A stretch of DNA of 64,000 nucleotides from Gilvimarinus chinensis DSM 19667 (GCF_000377745.1 NZ_KB898706.1:248001-312000), one strand, 5' to 3'; positions 21,105 to 32,227 are shown, counted from the first letter of the stretch. The notes: generated by a model not told the origin, from the sequence alone. Numbers and translations: made by a program.

Positions 21105-21908
21105 ATGAGGTATATCGCCGTAACACTTCATGTTGCTATGTCTACCTTGTTGTTGTGGTTACTTTGCCCTCCTTTAAAGGCGGAGACTGTGACGTTGGTA
21201 GCGGATTCCTGGTGTCCCTACAATTGCGAACCGGGCTCTGATGCGCCAGGGTTTATGGTAGAAATTGCGCAGCGTGCATTCGCCGAGCATGGTGTCGAAG
21301 TTAATTACCGAATAATGCCCTGGCTGCGTGCGTTACATGCGGTACAAAAAGGTACTTTCGACGGCGTCATCGGTGCCTCCAAGGTCGAAGCACCAGGGTT
21401 TAAATTTCCTGCAATTGCGCAGGGGCAAATGCGTAACGGTTTTTGGGTTGAAAACTCCAGTAACTGGAGCTATTCGGGAATCTCGTCTTTGCGGGATCTG
21501 CGCTTAGGGGTTATTGGGGGTTATAGTTATGGCGAGCAAATTGAGGCATACATTCACGATCAGGTAAATGCATCAAGAGTCACCATATTATCTGGCGATG
21601 ATCCCCTATTGCGTGGGGCGAGTATGTTGATACGCAAGCGCATAGATGCTCTTCTGGAGGATGAGTATGTTATGCGCCACTGGATTTCCGCTAACAACTT
21701 TCAAAACCGCTTTGTCCTTGCTGGCAGCGTCCAGAACACTGATATGTTCAGTGAAGTGTATATCGCGTTCTCTCCGGCTGGGGCCAGGTCGGATACCTAT
21801 ACACGCTGGATTACTGAGTATATGAATGAAGCTCGTCACACCGGCGAGCTGGCGGAGATTTTGCACAAATACGGTATCGATGACTGGGTTATAGATAGCT
21901 CGAACTAG
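21105..21908 (+). CDS. Periplasmic amino-acid-type solute-binding protein
   Basis: About 267 residues from ATG 21105 (an in-frame GTG at 21099 is possible). A signal peptide (about 1-26) is followed by an SBP family 3 domain: LVADSWCPYNCEPGS, then GFMVEIAQRAFAEHG and the hinge region DGVIGASKVE. No ABC permease or ATPase genes are nearby, so it may serve chemoreception or act alone, as is frequent for this family in marine gammaproteobacteria. Divergent from the EEP gene and convergent with the CPBP gene, overlapping it by four bases. Confidence 0.85.
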   Translation: MRYIAVTLHVAMSTLLLWLLCPPLKAETVTLVADSWCPYNCEPGSDAPGFMVEIAQRAFAEHGVEVNYRIMPWLRALHAVQKGTFDGVIGASKVEAPGFKFPAIAQGQMRNGFWVENSSNWSYSGISSLRDLRLGVIGGYSYGEQIEAYIHDQVNASRVTILSGDDPLLRGASMLIRKRIDALLEDEYVMRHWISANNFQNRFVLAGSVQNTDMFSEVYIAFSPAGARSDTYTRWITEYMNEARHTGELAEILHKYGIDDWVIDSSN

Positions 21909-22693
21909 GGATAGCTGAGCAGGGAGAAATGCAGGGCGTTAACTGTGAAGTGTGTTAAGACAGCGGCTGAGAATCGTCCGGTATAGTTGTAAACCAACCC
22001 ATAAGTCAGTCCGGCTAAACTGAATAACAGTGCTGAGGCCACGTCCTTAGGGGCGTGGGCCAAAACAAAAACAGCGGCGCTGAATATAACGGCGAAAGGG
22101 CTTGAGCCGGTCATTTGCAACACAGATTTCTGCAGCCCTAGCCTGAAAAACGCCTCTTCGGCTATAACCGTTGCGCCTAAATTAATCGCCAAGAACCACC
22201 AAATCCCGTTTGGCCACTTGGGGTCCCATTGGTAATTAAATAGCCACCAGGCAGTTACAATAATGGCAGTGCTGCTGGCCAGGCTTAATGGCAGACATAG
22301 TTCCAGTCTTTTGGAGGAGCCCTGTTGCCAGAGCCAGGCCAATAATAGGTAGCCTGTTAGCACCTTGGCCAAGTTTAGATGCAGCTCAAACTTGAGTTCA
22401 GTAAAGTGGTGGATCAAAGGGTAGTGAAAGTTTTCGGGGCGATAAGTGGCGATAAAGAAACTTAAGCCCAGGCTGAAAAGCCAAAGCCCTGCGGCTGCAA
22501 GCCCAGTGAGGTGTTGCAAGCCATAAAGAGCGGGAGGCAACAAAGCCAGGCCGATTAAACAAACGGTGGGCAGCGCTCCGGCCGCCCAGCTGATGGTTGC
22601 AGCGAGTAAAATGACTCCACTCGTTGCCACCGAAAAACAAAGAGGCGTTGGCTGGGTAACAATCCTTGGCACAATGAAGATTCCTCGCAACAC
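21905..22693 (-). CDS. CPBP-family intramembrane metalloprotease
   Basis: 262 residues, about seven to eight membrane helices. The CPBP (CAAX protease/bacteriocin-processing, Abi) signature is present: EEAFFRLGLQ (Glu-Glu-x3-Arg) and the later FVLAHAPKD histidine motif. Such proteases cleave within the membrane, but the substrate is unknown. It starts at a GTG 17 bases downstream of trmB on the same strand, so it is probably the last gene of DUF423-trmB-CPBP. Confidence 0.85.
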   Translation of the reverse strand: MLRGIFIVPRIVTQPTPLCFSVATSGVILLAATISWAAGALPTVCLIGLALLPPALYGLQHLTGLAAAGLWLFSLGLSFFIATYRPENFHYPLIHHFTELKFELHLNLAKVLTGYLLLAWLWQQGSSKRLELCLPLSLASSTAIIVTAWWLFNYQWDPKWPNGIWWFLAINLGATVIAEEAFFRLGLQKSVLQMTGSSPFAVIFSAAVFVLAHAPKDVASALLFSLAGLTYGLVYNYTGRFSAAVLTHFTVNALHFSLLSYP

Positions 22694-22710
22694 CTCTCGT
22701 TATTTGCCTG

Positions 22711-23409
22711 CTAGAGTTTTTCGTAGACTAGGTCCCAAACTCCGTGGCCTAATCGTTCACCACGCTTTTCAAACTTGGTAATCGGGCGGTAGTCGGGGCG
22801 AGGCGAGTAACTGCCGTCTGCCTGGGTGTTGCGATAACCTTCCGCCGCATCCATTACTTCTTTCATGTGTTCGGCGTAGTTTTCCCAGTCAGTGGCTAAG
22901 TGCAGCACGCCTCCCGGTGCAAGTTTACGGCGAATATTCTGCACAAAACCCGGTTGCACAATGCGGCGTTTATTGTGCTTTTTTTTATGCCACGGGTCGG
23001 GGAAGTAAATTTGCAAGCGGCTAACGCTGTTGTCGGCAATGCAATCTTCCAGTACATCTGTGGCGTCGGCCATATAGACCTTTAGGTTGCGAACCTCATC
23101 CTGAGCCGCGGTGTAAATTAAGCGGCCGACGCCGGGTGGGTGCACTTCAATACCCACAAAGTCCTTATCTGGCTCGTTTAGGGCCATTTCTCGTAATGAG
23201 TCGCCCATACCAAAGCCGATTTCCAAAACCAGTGGCGCTTTACGACCAAAGGTAATCTCCGGGTCGAGCGAACCATTGAATAAGCTTAAGCCATACTGGG
23301 GCCAGTGGGCTTCAAACGCTTTGCGCTGGCCTTCGGTCATGCGTCCGGCGCGAATCACAAAGCTGCGAATGGATTTTTTTTTGTACTCGGGGCGAAACTC
23401 TTCGTTCAT
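22711..23409 (-). CDS. trmB: tRNA (guanine-N7-)-methyltransferase
   Basis: 232 residues. The SAM-binding loop is [13 protein letters not shown], and the TrmB signature [15 protein letters not shown] is complete. The C-terminal [20 protein letters not shown] is typical. It makes m7G46 in the variable loop of tRNAs in the cytoplasm. It sits 4 bases after the DUF423 gene, implying cotranscription. Full length. Confidence 0.97.
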   Translation of the reverse strand: MNEEFRPEYKKKSIRSFVIRAGRMTEGQRKAFEAHWPQYGLSLFNGSLDPEITFGRKAPLVLEIGFGMGDSLREMALNEPDKDFVGIEVHPPGVGRLIYTAAQDEVRNLKVYMADATDVLEDCIADNSVSRLQIYFPDPWHKKKHNKRRIVQPGFVQNIRRKLAPGGVLHLATDWENYAEHMKEVMDAAEGYRNTQADGSYSPRPDYRPITKFEKRGERLGHGVWDLVYEKL

Positions 23410-23413
23410 GAGG

Positions 23414-23788
23414 TTACTTAATCAGTTTTACAGAGGCGATAAACAAGCAAAGCCAGCCCGTTAAAAAGCAGGCTCCGCCGATAGGGGTAATAGGGCCCAG
23501 CAGGCGAATACCGGTAAGGGCAAGCCCGTAAAGGCTGCCGCTAAACAGCACGGTACCCGCGACAAATAACCAGCCAGTGGTCGTCAGCCAGCTTGAGGGT
23601 TGATGCTTGATAAGCAGGCCCACAGCCAGTAAGGCCAGTGCGTGATACATCTGGTACTGGGTCGCGGTTTCAAAGGCGGCCAACAGGTTGGGAGCCAGCT
23701 TGCCTTTCAGCCCGTGAGCGGCAAAAGCGCCGAGCGCTACCGAGATAAAGCCGAAGGCGGCAGCGATGGTAATGAAAAGCTGTGGCAT
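23414..23788 (-). CDS. DUF423 (YgdD-like) small membrane protein
   Basis: 124 residues with four predicted transmembrane helices and the conserved family pattern [14 protein letters not shown] near the N-terminus and [15 protein letters not shown] near the end. DUF423 proteins are inner-membrane proteins of unknown function. First gene of the unit with trmB. Confidence 0.93.
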   Translation of the reverse strand: MPQLFITIAAAFGFISVALGAFAAHGLKGKLAPNLLAAFETATQYQMYHALALLAVGLLIKHQPSSWLTTTGWLFVAGTVLFSGSLYGLALTGIRLLGPITPIGGACFLTGWLCLFIASVKLIK

Positions 23789-23814
23789 GAGTGGAACCGT
23801 TTAAGTCGCTGACA

Positions 23815-23845
23815 CAAAAAAGCCGCGCGGTGCGCGGCCTTTTGA
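23815..23845 (-). terminator. Terminator of rpoH
   Basis: GCCGCGC-GGT-GCGCGGC hairpin, with a T-run on the minus strand, 18 bases after the rpoH stop. A shorter T-run on the other side is too weak to matter for + strand transcripts. Confidence 0.88.
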
Positions 23846-23863
23846 CCTTTGCTGATTTTGCGG

Positions 23864-24724
23864 TTACGCCGCTTCCAGCATCATGGTTTTTACTTTTTTC
23901 ATGGCGTTTTTTTCCAGCTGACGAATCCGTTCTGCGGATACACCATATTCGGCGGCCAGATCGTGCAAAGTCGCTTTGCTGTCGCTGAGCCAGCGGCGTT
24001 GCAAAATAGTGCGGCTGCGGTCATCCAGTTGCGCCATGGCAGCTTCTAAGCCGTTAACGCTGTTTTCTTCCCAGTCCGCTGCTTCTAGCTGGGCTGCTGG
24101 GTCCTGGCGCTTATCTTCCAGATAGTGCGCTGGTGCCACGTAGTTACTGTCGTCATCGTCGCCCTCGGGGGCGTCGAAAGCGGCATCGTAGGAGGACAGG
24201 CGTCCTTCCATTTCGCGGACATGTTTCACTTCAACGTTAAGGTCTTCGGCAACGGCTTTGGCTTCGTCGTTGGTAAGCCAGGCGAGGCGTTTTTTAGCGC
24301 CGCGCAGGTTAAAGAACAGTTTGCGTTGGGCCTTGGTGGTGGCCACTTTGACAATACGCCAGTTCTTTAAAATGTATTCGTGAATTTCGGCTTTGATCCA
24401 GTGCACGGCGAAAGAAACCAGGCGCACACCCTTTTCTGGGTTGAAGCGCTTTACGGCTTTCATCAGGCCGACATTACCTTCTTGAATCAAATCGCCCAGC
24501 GGCAGACCGTAGCCGTTGTAAGAGCGGGCGATATGAACAACGAAACGCAGATGCGCCATCACCAGTTTGCGTGCGGCGTCAAGGTTGTCGTTGTAGTAAA
24601 GGTCTTCAGCGAGTGACTGCTCTTCCTCCACGGAAAGGACGGAAAAACTGCTGACAGCCTGCACGTAGGCGTTTAGATTAGCGCCGGGTGCGATATTTCC
24701 TAATGGCTGTAGGCTTGTGCCCAT
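23864..24724 (-). CDS. rpoH: Heat-shock sigma factor sigma-32
   Basis: 286 residues with sigma-70 regions 2, 3 and 4. Region 2 carries [25 protein letters not shown], the region-3 RpoH box is [15 protein letters not shown], and the C-terminal HTH is [22 protein letters not shown]. It directs RNA polymerase to heat-shock promoters. Its place directly after ftsX is the normal gammaproteobacterial order. The 157-base gap before it should contain its own promoters. Confidence 0.97.
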   Translation of the reverse strand: MGTSLQPLGNIAPGANLNAYVQAVSSFSVLSVEEEQSLAEDLYYNDNLDAARKLVMAHLRFVVHIARSYNGYGLPLGDLIQEGNVGLMKAVKRFNPEKGVRLVSFAVHWIKAEIHEYILKNWRIVKVATTKAQRKLFFNLRGAKKRLAWLTNDEAKAVAEDLNVEVKHVREMEGRLSSYDAAFDAPEGDDDDSNYVAPAHYLEDKRQDPAAQLEAADWEENSVNGLEAAMAQLDDRSRTILQRRWLSDSKATLHDLAAEYGVSAERIRQLEKNAMKKVKTMMLEAA

Positions 24725-24881
24725 AGTTGTCTACTCCCAAGTGGTACCTTGTTTTAGCCCTCACATATACCCAGAGGGCCGGTTAGTCTAGCACTACTGA
24801 TTAGAGAGTTCCAATAACCTAAAGTTCATTTAAATGCTATATAAAACAGGCTCTTAACCCTTATTTACAGCATAAGCTCAT

Positions 24882-25868
24882 TTATTGCGGCTCGATGGCG
24901 GATAAGTGTCTGCCAACCGCCAGCCAGGCACCGGCCAATCCTACCAATCCAGCCAGTAATACCAGCTGCGCGCTGGTGATAAAATCCAGCCCCTCAAGTT
25001 TAAAATCGCTTTGGTACAGGCTGGCTAATTGAGAAACCGGTGGTGACAGCCAGTACAATCCAGCGGCCAGTAATATCAGCGCAATCAGTCCTCCACCCAA
25101 GCCATACCAAAGGCCTGTGTATAAAAACGGGCGGCGCACATAGGCATTGGTGCCGCCCACCAGTTTGACCACAAGAATTTCGGCGCGGCGGCTTTCAATG
25201 GCGAGTCGTATGGTGTTGCCAATCACTAACAGTAAGCCCAGCACCAGCAAGAGCGCGAGGAAAAAGACCGTGCGGCCTGCGAGCAGCAGCAGTTGCTCCA
25301 AGCGCTGGACCCACATCATGTCCAGGCGAGCATCGTCGGTAAGCGGATGAGCTTGCAGGTCGGATAAAAGTGTCTCTAAGGCGGCCCCCTGGCTGGCAGT
25401 GGTTGCCGGTTGCACTAATAGCACCGGCGGCAAAGGGTTCTGCTCTAAATCGTCTAGTACATCCCCCAACCCTGAGTGTTGGCGAAATTCGCTCATGGCC
25501 TGCTCGGGGCTAACGTAAGTCAGCTCGGCGATGTCCTGACGCGAGGCGAGCTGTTGGCGCCACTCGGTGATCGACTGGGCGCTGGCATCGCGGCGCAAAA
25601 ACACAGAAATCTGACTGGAGTCCTGCCATTGATAGCCCAGCGCCTGAATATTCTCCAGAGCTACATAAAGGGTTGCGGGTAAAGCCGTGGCAACCGCAAT
25701 TACCAGCCAGGTTAGGACGCTTTGCAGCGGGCTGCGCAGCAGGCGCATCAAGCTCTCGATGGCGCATGTACTGTGGTGAGCCTGCCAGGCGCTGAGCTTG
25801 TCTTGCCACTGGGTTCTACTGTGTACGGCGCCCTGCGGACGGGACGTTGTTTTGGTGCGTGGCTTCAC
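24882..25868 (-). CDS. ftsX: Cell-division ABC-type protein FtsX
   Basis: 328 residues: a cytoplasmic N-terminus, one membrane helix (about 50-72), a periplasmic loop (to about 200) and three further helices (about 202-222, 250-272, 300-318). It forms the FtsEX complex that activates peptidoglycan hydrolases at the septum. Its start overlaps the ftsE stop (ATGA), as usual. Length is close to typical with a slightly long N-terminal extension. Confidence 0.96.
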   Translation of the reverse strand: MKPRTKTTSRPQGAVHSRTQWQDKLSAWQAHHSTCAIESLMRLLRSPLQSVLTWLVIAVATALPATLYVALENIQALGYQWQDSSQISVFLRRDASAQSITEWRQQLASRQDIAELTYVSPEQAMSEFRQHSGLGDVLDDLEQNPLPPVLLVQPATTASQGAALETLLSDLQAHPLTDDARLDMMWVQRLEQLLLLAGRTVFFLALLLVLGLLLVIGNTIRLAIESRRAEILVVKLVGGTNAYVRRPFLYTGLWYGLGGGLIALILLAAGLYWLSPPVSQLASLYQSDFKLEGLDFITSAQLVLLAGLVGLAGAWLAVGRHLSAIEPQ

Positions 25869-26542
25869 TGGCTCCCCCCGGGGGCGGCGCCAGAGGTGAC
25901 TCGGCCGTTGGCCAGACTCAGCACGCGCTTGTTCATACGGCCGATTAAGTCGATGTCGTGGGTGGCAATAACCAGTGTGGTGCCCAGCTCGTTAAACTGG
26001 CGAAATAAGGTCATGATTTCCGCCGATAGTTCTGGGTCCAGGTTGCCCGTGGGCTCGTCGGCCAGCACCAGCGCGGGCTTGTTAACGACAGCGCGGGCGA
26101 TGCCAACACGTTGTTGCTCGCCCCCGGATAAAGTAATGGGGTTTTGCCTTTCTTTGTGCAACAGGCCGACCTTGTCCAGTGCGGCGCGTACACGTCGACC
26201 TATGTCGCCTACCTGAAAGCCTGCGACTTGTAGCGGCAGTGCGACATTGTCGAATACGCTGCGATCAAAAAGCAGCTGATGGTTTTGAAACACCACGCCG
26301 ATGTCACGGCGAAAGTGAGCAATCCCCGCGCCGCGAATGCGGTTGGTTTGGCGTCCGCCAACCAATACCTGCCCATGGCTGGGTCTTTCCATCAGCATAA
26401 TCAGCTTCATCAGGGTGCTCTTTCCCGCGCCTGAGTGGCCGGTTAAAAACACCATTTCACCGCGGGCGATATGAAAATCGACCCGGCTTAAAGCTTCCTG
26501 CCCGGTGTCGTAGCGCTTGCTGACGTTTTCAAAACGAATCAC
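25865..26542 (-). CDS. ftsE: Cell-division ATP-binding protein FtsE
   Basis: 225 residues. Walker A is GHSGAGKST, the ABC signature is LSGGEQQRV, and Walker B is ALVLADEPTGNLD. It is the ATPase of FtsEX. It overlaps both ftsY and ftsX by four bases, so the three genes form one translationally coupled operon. Confidence 0.97.
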   Translation of the reverse strand: MIRFENVSKRYDTGQEALSRVDFHIARGEMVFLTGHSGAGKSTLMKLIMLMERPSHGQVLVGGRQTNRIRGAGIAHFRRDIGVVFQNHQLLFDRSVFDNVALPLQVAGFQVGDIGRRVRAALDKVGLLHKERQNPITLSGGEQQRVGIARAVVNKPALVLADEPTGNLDPELSAEIMTLFRQFNELGTTLVIATHDIDLIGRMNKRVLSLANGRVTSGAAPGGSQ

Positions 26543-27711
26543 TGGTTAAACAGTGCCTCGACAAAAGGTTGCGCGCTGAACGGTTGCAGGTCGTCGATAC
26601 CTTCGCCTACACCGATAAAGCGCACCGGCAAACCGAATTGCTTGGTGAGGGCAAAAATAACGCCGCCTTTGGCGGTGCCGTCGAGTTTGGTGAGGGCGAT
26701 GCCCGACACTTGGGCCGCTTCAATAAAGTGTTTGGCTTGGCTGACCGCATTTTGCCCTGTGCCCGCATCCAGTACCAGCAGGGTTTCGTGCGGCGCGCTG
26801 TCGTCCAGCTTGCCCATCACTCGGCGAACCTTGGCGAGCTCTTCCATTAGGTGGTCTTTATTGTGCAGGCGACCGGCGGTGTCGGCGATTAGAACGTCAA
26901 TGTTTCGAGCTTTGGCCGCTTGCACGGCATCGTAAATGACCGAAGCACTGTCGGCACCGGTGTGCTGGGCAATAACAGGAATACTATTGCGCTCGCCCCA
27001 CACCTGTAGTTGTTCCACGGCGGCGGCGCGGAAGGTATCACCTGCGGCGAGCATCACCGATTTGCCCTCGTTTTGCAGTCGCTTGGCAAGTTTGCCGATG
27101 GTGGTGGTTTTACCCACGCCGTTTACGCCGACCACCAAAATTACGTAAGGCTGGTGACTGGTGTCGATTGCCAGAGGTTGTTCGGCCGGTTCGAGTAAGT
27201 CACGCAGGGATGCCTTGAGCGCGCTGAACAGTGCCTCGGGGTTGGCCAATTGCTTGCGCGCTACCCGGTCGGTTAAGTCTTCGATGATTTGTTCGGTGGC
27301 TTCCATGCCCACATCGGCAACCAGCAGCTGAGACTCAATATCCTCCAGAAGCTCGTCATCAATCTCTTTTTTACCCAAAAAGAGATTGCCGATACCTTCA
27401 GAAAAATTGTTGCTGGTGCGTGACAGGCCGCGTTTGATACGACTGAAAAAGCCTTCTTTTTTCACCGGTGCCTCGGGCTCAGGTGTAGCGAGGTCGGTGT
27501 TTTCGTCGGTACCCGACTCGGCAGCAGGCTCCGGGTCCGCAACAGCGGGCTCGGTGGGCTGCTCGGCCAATGCCTCAGCCTCAGACTTTACCTCTGATTC
27601 TGCGGGCTCGGCTAACGGTTCCGCCTCGGCGGCATTCTCAGGTGTTTGCGGCTCGCTCTGAGCGACTTTCTCCTGAGAGTTGGTATTTTTTCTAAAGCGC
27701 TTAAAAAACAT
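26539..27711 (-). CDS. ftsY: Signal recognition particle receptor FtsY
   Basis: 390 residues. An acidic, Ala/Glu/Pro-rich A domain (about 10-85) is followed by the NG GTPase domain: VVGVNGVGKTTTIGKLA (G1), DTFRAAA, DTAGR and TKLDGTAKGG. It is the membrane-associated receptor for ribosomes carrying SRP-bound nascent membrane proteins. First gene of ftsYEX and divergent from rsmD. Confidence 0.97.
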   Translation of the reverse strand: MFFKRFRKNTNSQEKVAQSEPQTPENAAEAEPLAEPAESEVKSEAEALAEQPTEPAVADPEPAAESGTDENTDLATPEPEAPVKKEGFFSRIKRGLSRTSNNFSEGIGNLFLGKKEIDDELLEDIESQLLVADVGMEATEQIIEDLTDRVARKQLANPEALFSALKASLRDLLEPAEQPLAIDTSHQPYVILVVGVNGVGKTTTIGKLAKRLQNEGKSVMLAAGDTFRAAAVEQLQVWGERNSIPVIAQHTGADSASVIYDAVQAAKARNIDVLIADTAGRLHNKDHLMEELAKVRRVMGKLDDSAPHETLLVLDAGTGQNAVSQAKHFIEAAQVSGIALTKLDGTAKGGVIFALTKQFGLPVRFIGVGEGIDDLQPFSAQPFVEALFNQ

Positions 27712-27787
27712 GGCGGGAGTGCTAACCCTTATCGCTGATCAACAAAGGCGCTATCCTACCACTTCTCAGGACGGTGGAGAGAAACTG

Positions 27788-28384
27788 GTGGCTAATTCCC
27801 GTAACAGAGCGCAAAAAAATCAAACCCAAACACTGCGGATCATTGGTGGCCGGCATCGCGGTCGCAAATTAGCCTTTGCCTCTGTAGAGGGGTTACGGCC
27901 CACGGGTGACCGTATTCGCGAGACGCTGTTCAATTGGTTGGCCCCTCACCTGCCGGGCGCGCGCTGCCTGGATTTGTTTGCCGGGTCTGGCGCTTTGGGG
28001 TTTGAGGCTATTTCCCGCGGGGCAGGGCATGTGTTGCTGTGCGAGCGCAACAATCGGGCAGTGGCGTGTATATCCGACAGTTTGAGCATATTAAAAGAAA
28101 GTGTGGGGCGCTTGCACCAGGGGGACGCTGTGGAGTTGCTTGAGCAAACAGTGGAAGAGCCTTTTGATGTGGTGTTTCTCGATCCACCCTTTGCGGCTGA
28201 TTTGTGGCAAGTGTGCATTGATCGGTTGACACCCTGGCTGGCGAAGGAGGCCATGGTCTATATTGAGTCGGGTACAGATTGTCCGTATCAAGTGCCATCT
28301 CACTGGCATTTGCATCGGGATAAGCGCGCAGGCAATGTGCGCTATTGTCTTTACCGAGTGGAAACGCCAGAGCGAATTTTGTAG
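27788..28384 (+). CDS. rsmD: 16S rRNA (guanine(966)-N(2))-methyltransferase
   Basis: 198 residues from the GTG at 27788, which has a GGTGGAGA ribosome-binding site. An open frame reaches back to 27680 but that would overlap ftsY. The RsmD pattern is present: RIIGGRHRGRKL, DLFAGSGALGFEA and the catalytic LDPPF. It methylates 16S rRNA during small-subunit assembly. It is divergent from ftsY, as in many gammaproteobacteria, and is followed 36 bases later by coaD. Confidence 0.95.
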   Translation: MANSRNRAQKNQTQTLRIIGGRHRGRKLAFASVEGLRPTGDRIRETLFNWLAPHLPGARCLDLFAGSGALGFEAISRGAGHVLLCERNNRAVACISDSLSILKESVGRLHQGDAVELLEQTVEEPFDVVFLDPPFAADLWQVCIDRLTPWLAKEAMVYIESGTDCPYQVPSHWHLHRDKRAGNVRYCLYRVETPERIL

Positions 28385-29751
<1,367 letters not shown>

Positions 29752-29856
29752 TGCTCAAGGTCTTGTCATTGTCATAGCGTAAAGTCTACCTGAAGGCCTA
29801 ATAGATGGCGATAAAAGCCAGGGCGTGTGGCAGAGCTTACTCAAGGAATATTGTCT

Positions 29857-29870
29857 TGAAACCGGTTACA
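29857..29870. promoter_or_regulatory. LacI-type operator before the AGE isomerase gene
   Basis: TGAAACCGGTTACA, one base away from the perfect palindrome TGTAACCGGTTACA. It lies 65 bases before the gene start and belongs to the set of similar sites at 32228, 34331, 60775 and 60906. Confidence 0.75.
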
Positions 29871-29934
29871 GTCTCGGGCATTATTTCGGCGGCCGAATTT
29901 CAGCAATTTCTTTCAGTAGAATTAAGGACATTCC

Positions 29935-31086
29935 ATGAGTATTTCTTTATCCAGCCAAACCCAACACCTGGCCGCATGGTTTGTTGATAAGGCCTTACCT
30001 TTATGGCGCCAGCGAAGTATCGATACCGAGCACGGCAACAGTTGCGAGCGGCTTTTGGCATCGGGCGAGGTGGATGATCAGGCTAATATTCGTGTGCGGG
30101 TGCAGGCTCGACAATCCTTCTTTTTTACCGCTGCGCAAGATTTGGGCTGGTGCGCTGATGGCGCGGCGGTGGGTAAAAGAATGTTGGACTTTGTCGAAGC
30201 TAAAGCGGCACACCCGAGCGCTGAAGCGGGTTTTACGCATTTACTGAGCCCCGAGCTTGCCGTTATTGATACTCGACAAGATCTTTACGACCATGCGTTT
30301 TTCCTGTTGGCGTACGCCTGGCAATACCGGGTAAATGGTGATAGCAGTGCACTGGTAAAAGCCGAGACACTGGTGGCGCATTTTGAAAAACACTTTGCTG
30401 GTATTAATGGCGGCTGGGTGGAAGGCGACTATGACTACAAGTGGCGGCGCCAAAACCCGCACATGCATTTGTTTGAAGCGTTTATGGCGCTGTTTGAGGC
30501 CAGTGGTGATAAACAGTGGTTGGCCCGTGCAGAGCAAATGTATAGTTTGTTCCAAAAATACTTTTTTTGCGCAAAGCGCGGTGTTCTGTTTGAGTTTTTC
30601 AGCGATGATTGGAGTCTCGCCCCGGGTGATGACGGCCAGGTGGTAGAGCCTGGCCACATGATGGAGTGGGTGTGGTTGCTGGATTGGTACTCACGCTTGA
30701 GCGGTGAAGATGTCAGTCAGTACCTGTCGACGCTGTATAGTCGTGGTCTTGAACTGGGTTTAAAACCCGATTCTGGTTTACTGTTCGACTCGGTTACCCC
30801 CGAAGGCAAAGTGCTGCAGCACACCAAGCGCTGCTGGGGGCTGACGGAGCTTATTAAAGCTTCGCTGGTGATGGCAGAGAGGGGAGATGCGCAAGCGGAG
30901 CTGCGGGCTGCCGAATCCGTTAAGCATTTGTTCGACTACTATCTGTGCGGCTCAACGCCCGGTAGCTATATTGATCAGCGTGGCAAACAAGACGAGGTGG
31001 TTGCGGATACGGCCCCTGCCAGCACTCTTTACCATCTGCTGGCGATGATGCAGGAATTGTTACGCTATCAGAAAGAAAAAGTATGA
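29935..31086 (+). CDS. AGE-family isomerase, probably D-mannose isomerase
   Basis: 383 residues of the N-acylglucosamine 2-epimerase (alpha6/alpha6 barrel) superfamily. Markers include RVQARQSFFFTAA, the conserved QNPHMHLFEA, EPGHMMEWVWLLDWY with a putative catalytic His, and the second His near the C-terminus (ASTLYHLLAMM). This pattern is nearer to mannose isomerases than to disaccharide epimerases or GlcNAc epimerases. It would turn free mannose into fructose in the cytoplasm. Its place in the mannan locus and the operator before it support that. Exact substrate remains an inference. Confidence 0.75.
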   Translation: MSISLSSQTQHLAAWFVDKALPLWRQRSIDTEHGNSCERLLASGEVDDQANIRVRVQARQSFFFTAAQDLGWCADGAAVGKRMLDFVEAKAAHPSAEAGFTHLLSPELAVIDTRQDLYDHAFFLLAYAWQYRVNGDSSALVKAETLVAHFEKHFAGINGGWVEGDYDYKWRRQNPHMHLFEAFMALFEASGDKQWLARAEQMYSLFQKYFFCAKRGVLFEFFSDDWSLAPGDDGQVVEPGHMMEWVWLLDWYSRLSGEDVSQYLSTLYSRGLELGLKPDSGLLFDSVTPEGKVLQHTKRCWGLTELIKASLVMAERGDAQAELRAAESVKHLFDYYLCGSTPGSYIDQRGKQDEVVADTAPASTLYHLLAMMQELLRYQKEKV

Positions 31087-31092
31087 GGGGAA

Positions 31093-31122
31093 GCCTGAGT
31101 GCAGTTATAACTGCACTCAGGC
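31093..31122. terminator. Perfect 30-base palindrome between convergent genes
   Basis: The 30 bases are fully self-complementary (GCCTGAGTGCAGTTA and its exact complement). They lie between the isomerase stop (31086) and the LacI stop (31133). There is no strong T-run on either side, so termination in both directions is likely but not certain; cruciform or attenuation are alternatives. Confidence 0.6.
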
Positions 31123-31132
31123 AAATGGTGTT

Positions 31133-32137
31133 TTACGTTGTTTTTTTCGAGGGCACAGTGGTGCTCTTGCGAATCACAAACTCGGCCGGCAATACATTTT
31201 CTTCCTGGGCCAACTCCTGGCCCTCAATCAATCGCAGCAGCATATCCATGGCCAGCTTGCCCATTTCTTCGGCGGGCTGGGTGACGGTGGTCAGGCTTGG
31301 GTCGCTGTAGCGGGCGTAGCTGATGTCATCAAAGCCGGTAACAGAAATATCTTCCGGCACTTTTAACCCCTGGCTTTTAAACGTTTGAATGGCGCCAATG
31401 GCCATTTCATCGTTCATGCAAAATACGGCAGTAGGGCGCTCGGTCATAGTGCAAAATTGCTTGGCGCTGTTGAGGCCAGACCAGGTAGTGAAGTCACCCT
31501 CGGCAATCAAGGTTTTGTCGAATTCAATATTGGCCGCTTGCAGCGCTTCTTTGTAGCCTTCAAGGCGGTCAATGGTGTGGGGGTTGGTGCTAAGGCCGGA
31601 TATGACGCCAATGCGCTTGTGCCCAAGGGATATTAAATACTCAACCACTGAGCGCGCCGCGCCGCGGTTATCGATGCGCACCCGCGGGCCGGTGGTCGAT
31701 TCGCAACCGCACACATTCACAAATGAGACATCACTGGGAATTTGGCTCTGCTTACCGGGCTCGTCGGGGCGAAGCTGTATCACACCGTCAGCAAGGCGGG
31801 TCTCCACCCGGCGAATGTACTCTTTCTCGCGCTCCGGTAAGCCTCGAGTATCCCCCAGCAAAACCGCATAGCCTTTTTGTTGCGCGCGATCTTCAATGGA
31901 GCGAATCACCTCGGAGAAAAACGGGTTGGTGATGTCGGGTACCAAGACCACCACAGCATAGCTTTTCGCTGAGCGAAAGCTGCGTGCCAGCATGTTGGGT
32001 CGGTAGCCGACCTTTTCGATGGCGCTGTGAACTTTGCTCAGGCTGGTTTGCGACACTTTTTCGGGGTCGCTCAGGGCGCGTGACACTGTGGCGACGGATA
32101 CGCCTGCCTCGCGGGCTACATCTCGGATATTGGACAC
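31133..32137 (-). CDS. LacI-family regulator of the mannan locus
   Basis: 334 residues. N-terminal LacI HTH and hinge (NIRDVAREAGVSVATVSRALSDPEK ... NMLARSFRS; about 1-58) and a periplasmic-binding-protein-like sugar domain (about 60-330). It is divergent from the symporter gene with an operator-like palindrome between them. It is surrounded on both sides by mannan-use genes, so it is the likely repressor for the TGTAAnCGGTTACA sites. The inducer is probably a mannan-derived sugar or phosphate (inference). Confidence 0.9.
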   Translation of the reverse strand: MSNIRDVAREAGVSVATVSRALSDPEKVSQTSLSKVHSAIEKVGYRPNMLARSFRSAKSYAVVVLVPDITNPFFSEVIRSIEDRAQQKGYAVLLGDTRGLPEREKEYIRRVETRLADGVIQLRPDEPGKQSQIPSDVSFVNVCGCESTTGPRVRIDNRGAARSVVEYLISLGHKRIGVISGLSTNPHTIDRLEGYKEALQAANIEFDKTLIAEGDFTTWSGLNSAKQFCTMTERPTAVFCMNDEMAIGAIQTFKSQGLKVPEDISVTGFDDISYARYSDPSLTTVTQPAEEMGKLAMDMLLRLIEGQELAQEENVLPAEFVIRKSTTVPSKKTT

Positions 32138-32227
32138 TCGCTTTGCCTTTTACTGTTTTATGCAAACGGGGATACTAGCACAGCGTCAGGGCGCCGATAA
32201 GTAGTGTAAAGTGCTGGATATCCGATG

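Noticed and set aside
24725-24881. Specific rpoH promoters or RNA thermometer
   Set aside because: The gap must contain promoters, but I could not align convincing boxes or a hairpin over the start.
29935-31086. AGE protein as a second mannobiose epimerase
   Set aside because: Motifs (QNPHMHLFEA, EPGHMMEW) are closer to mannose isomerases, and a true disaccharide epimerase is already present.
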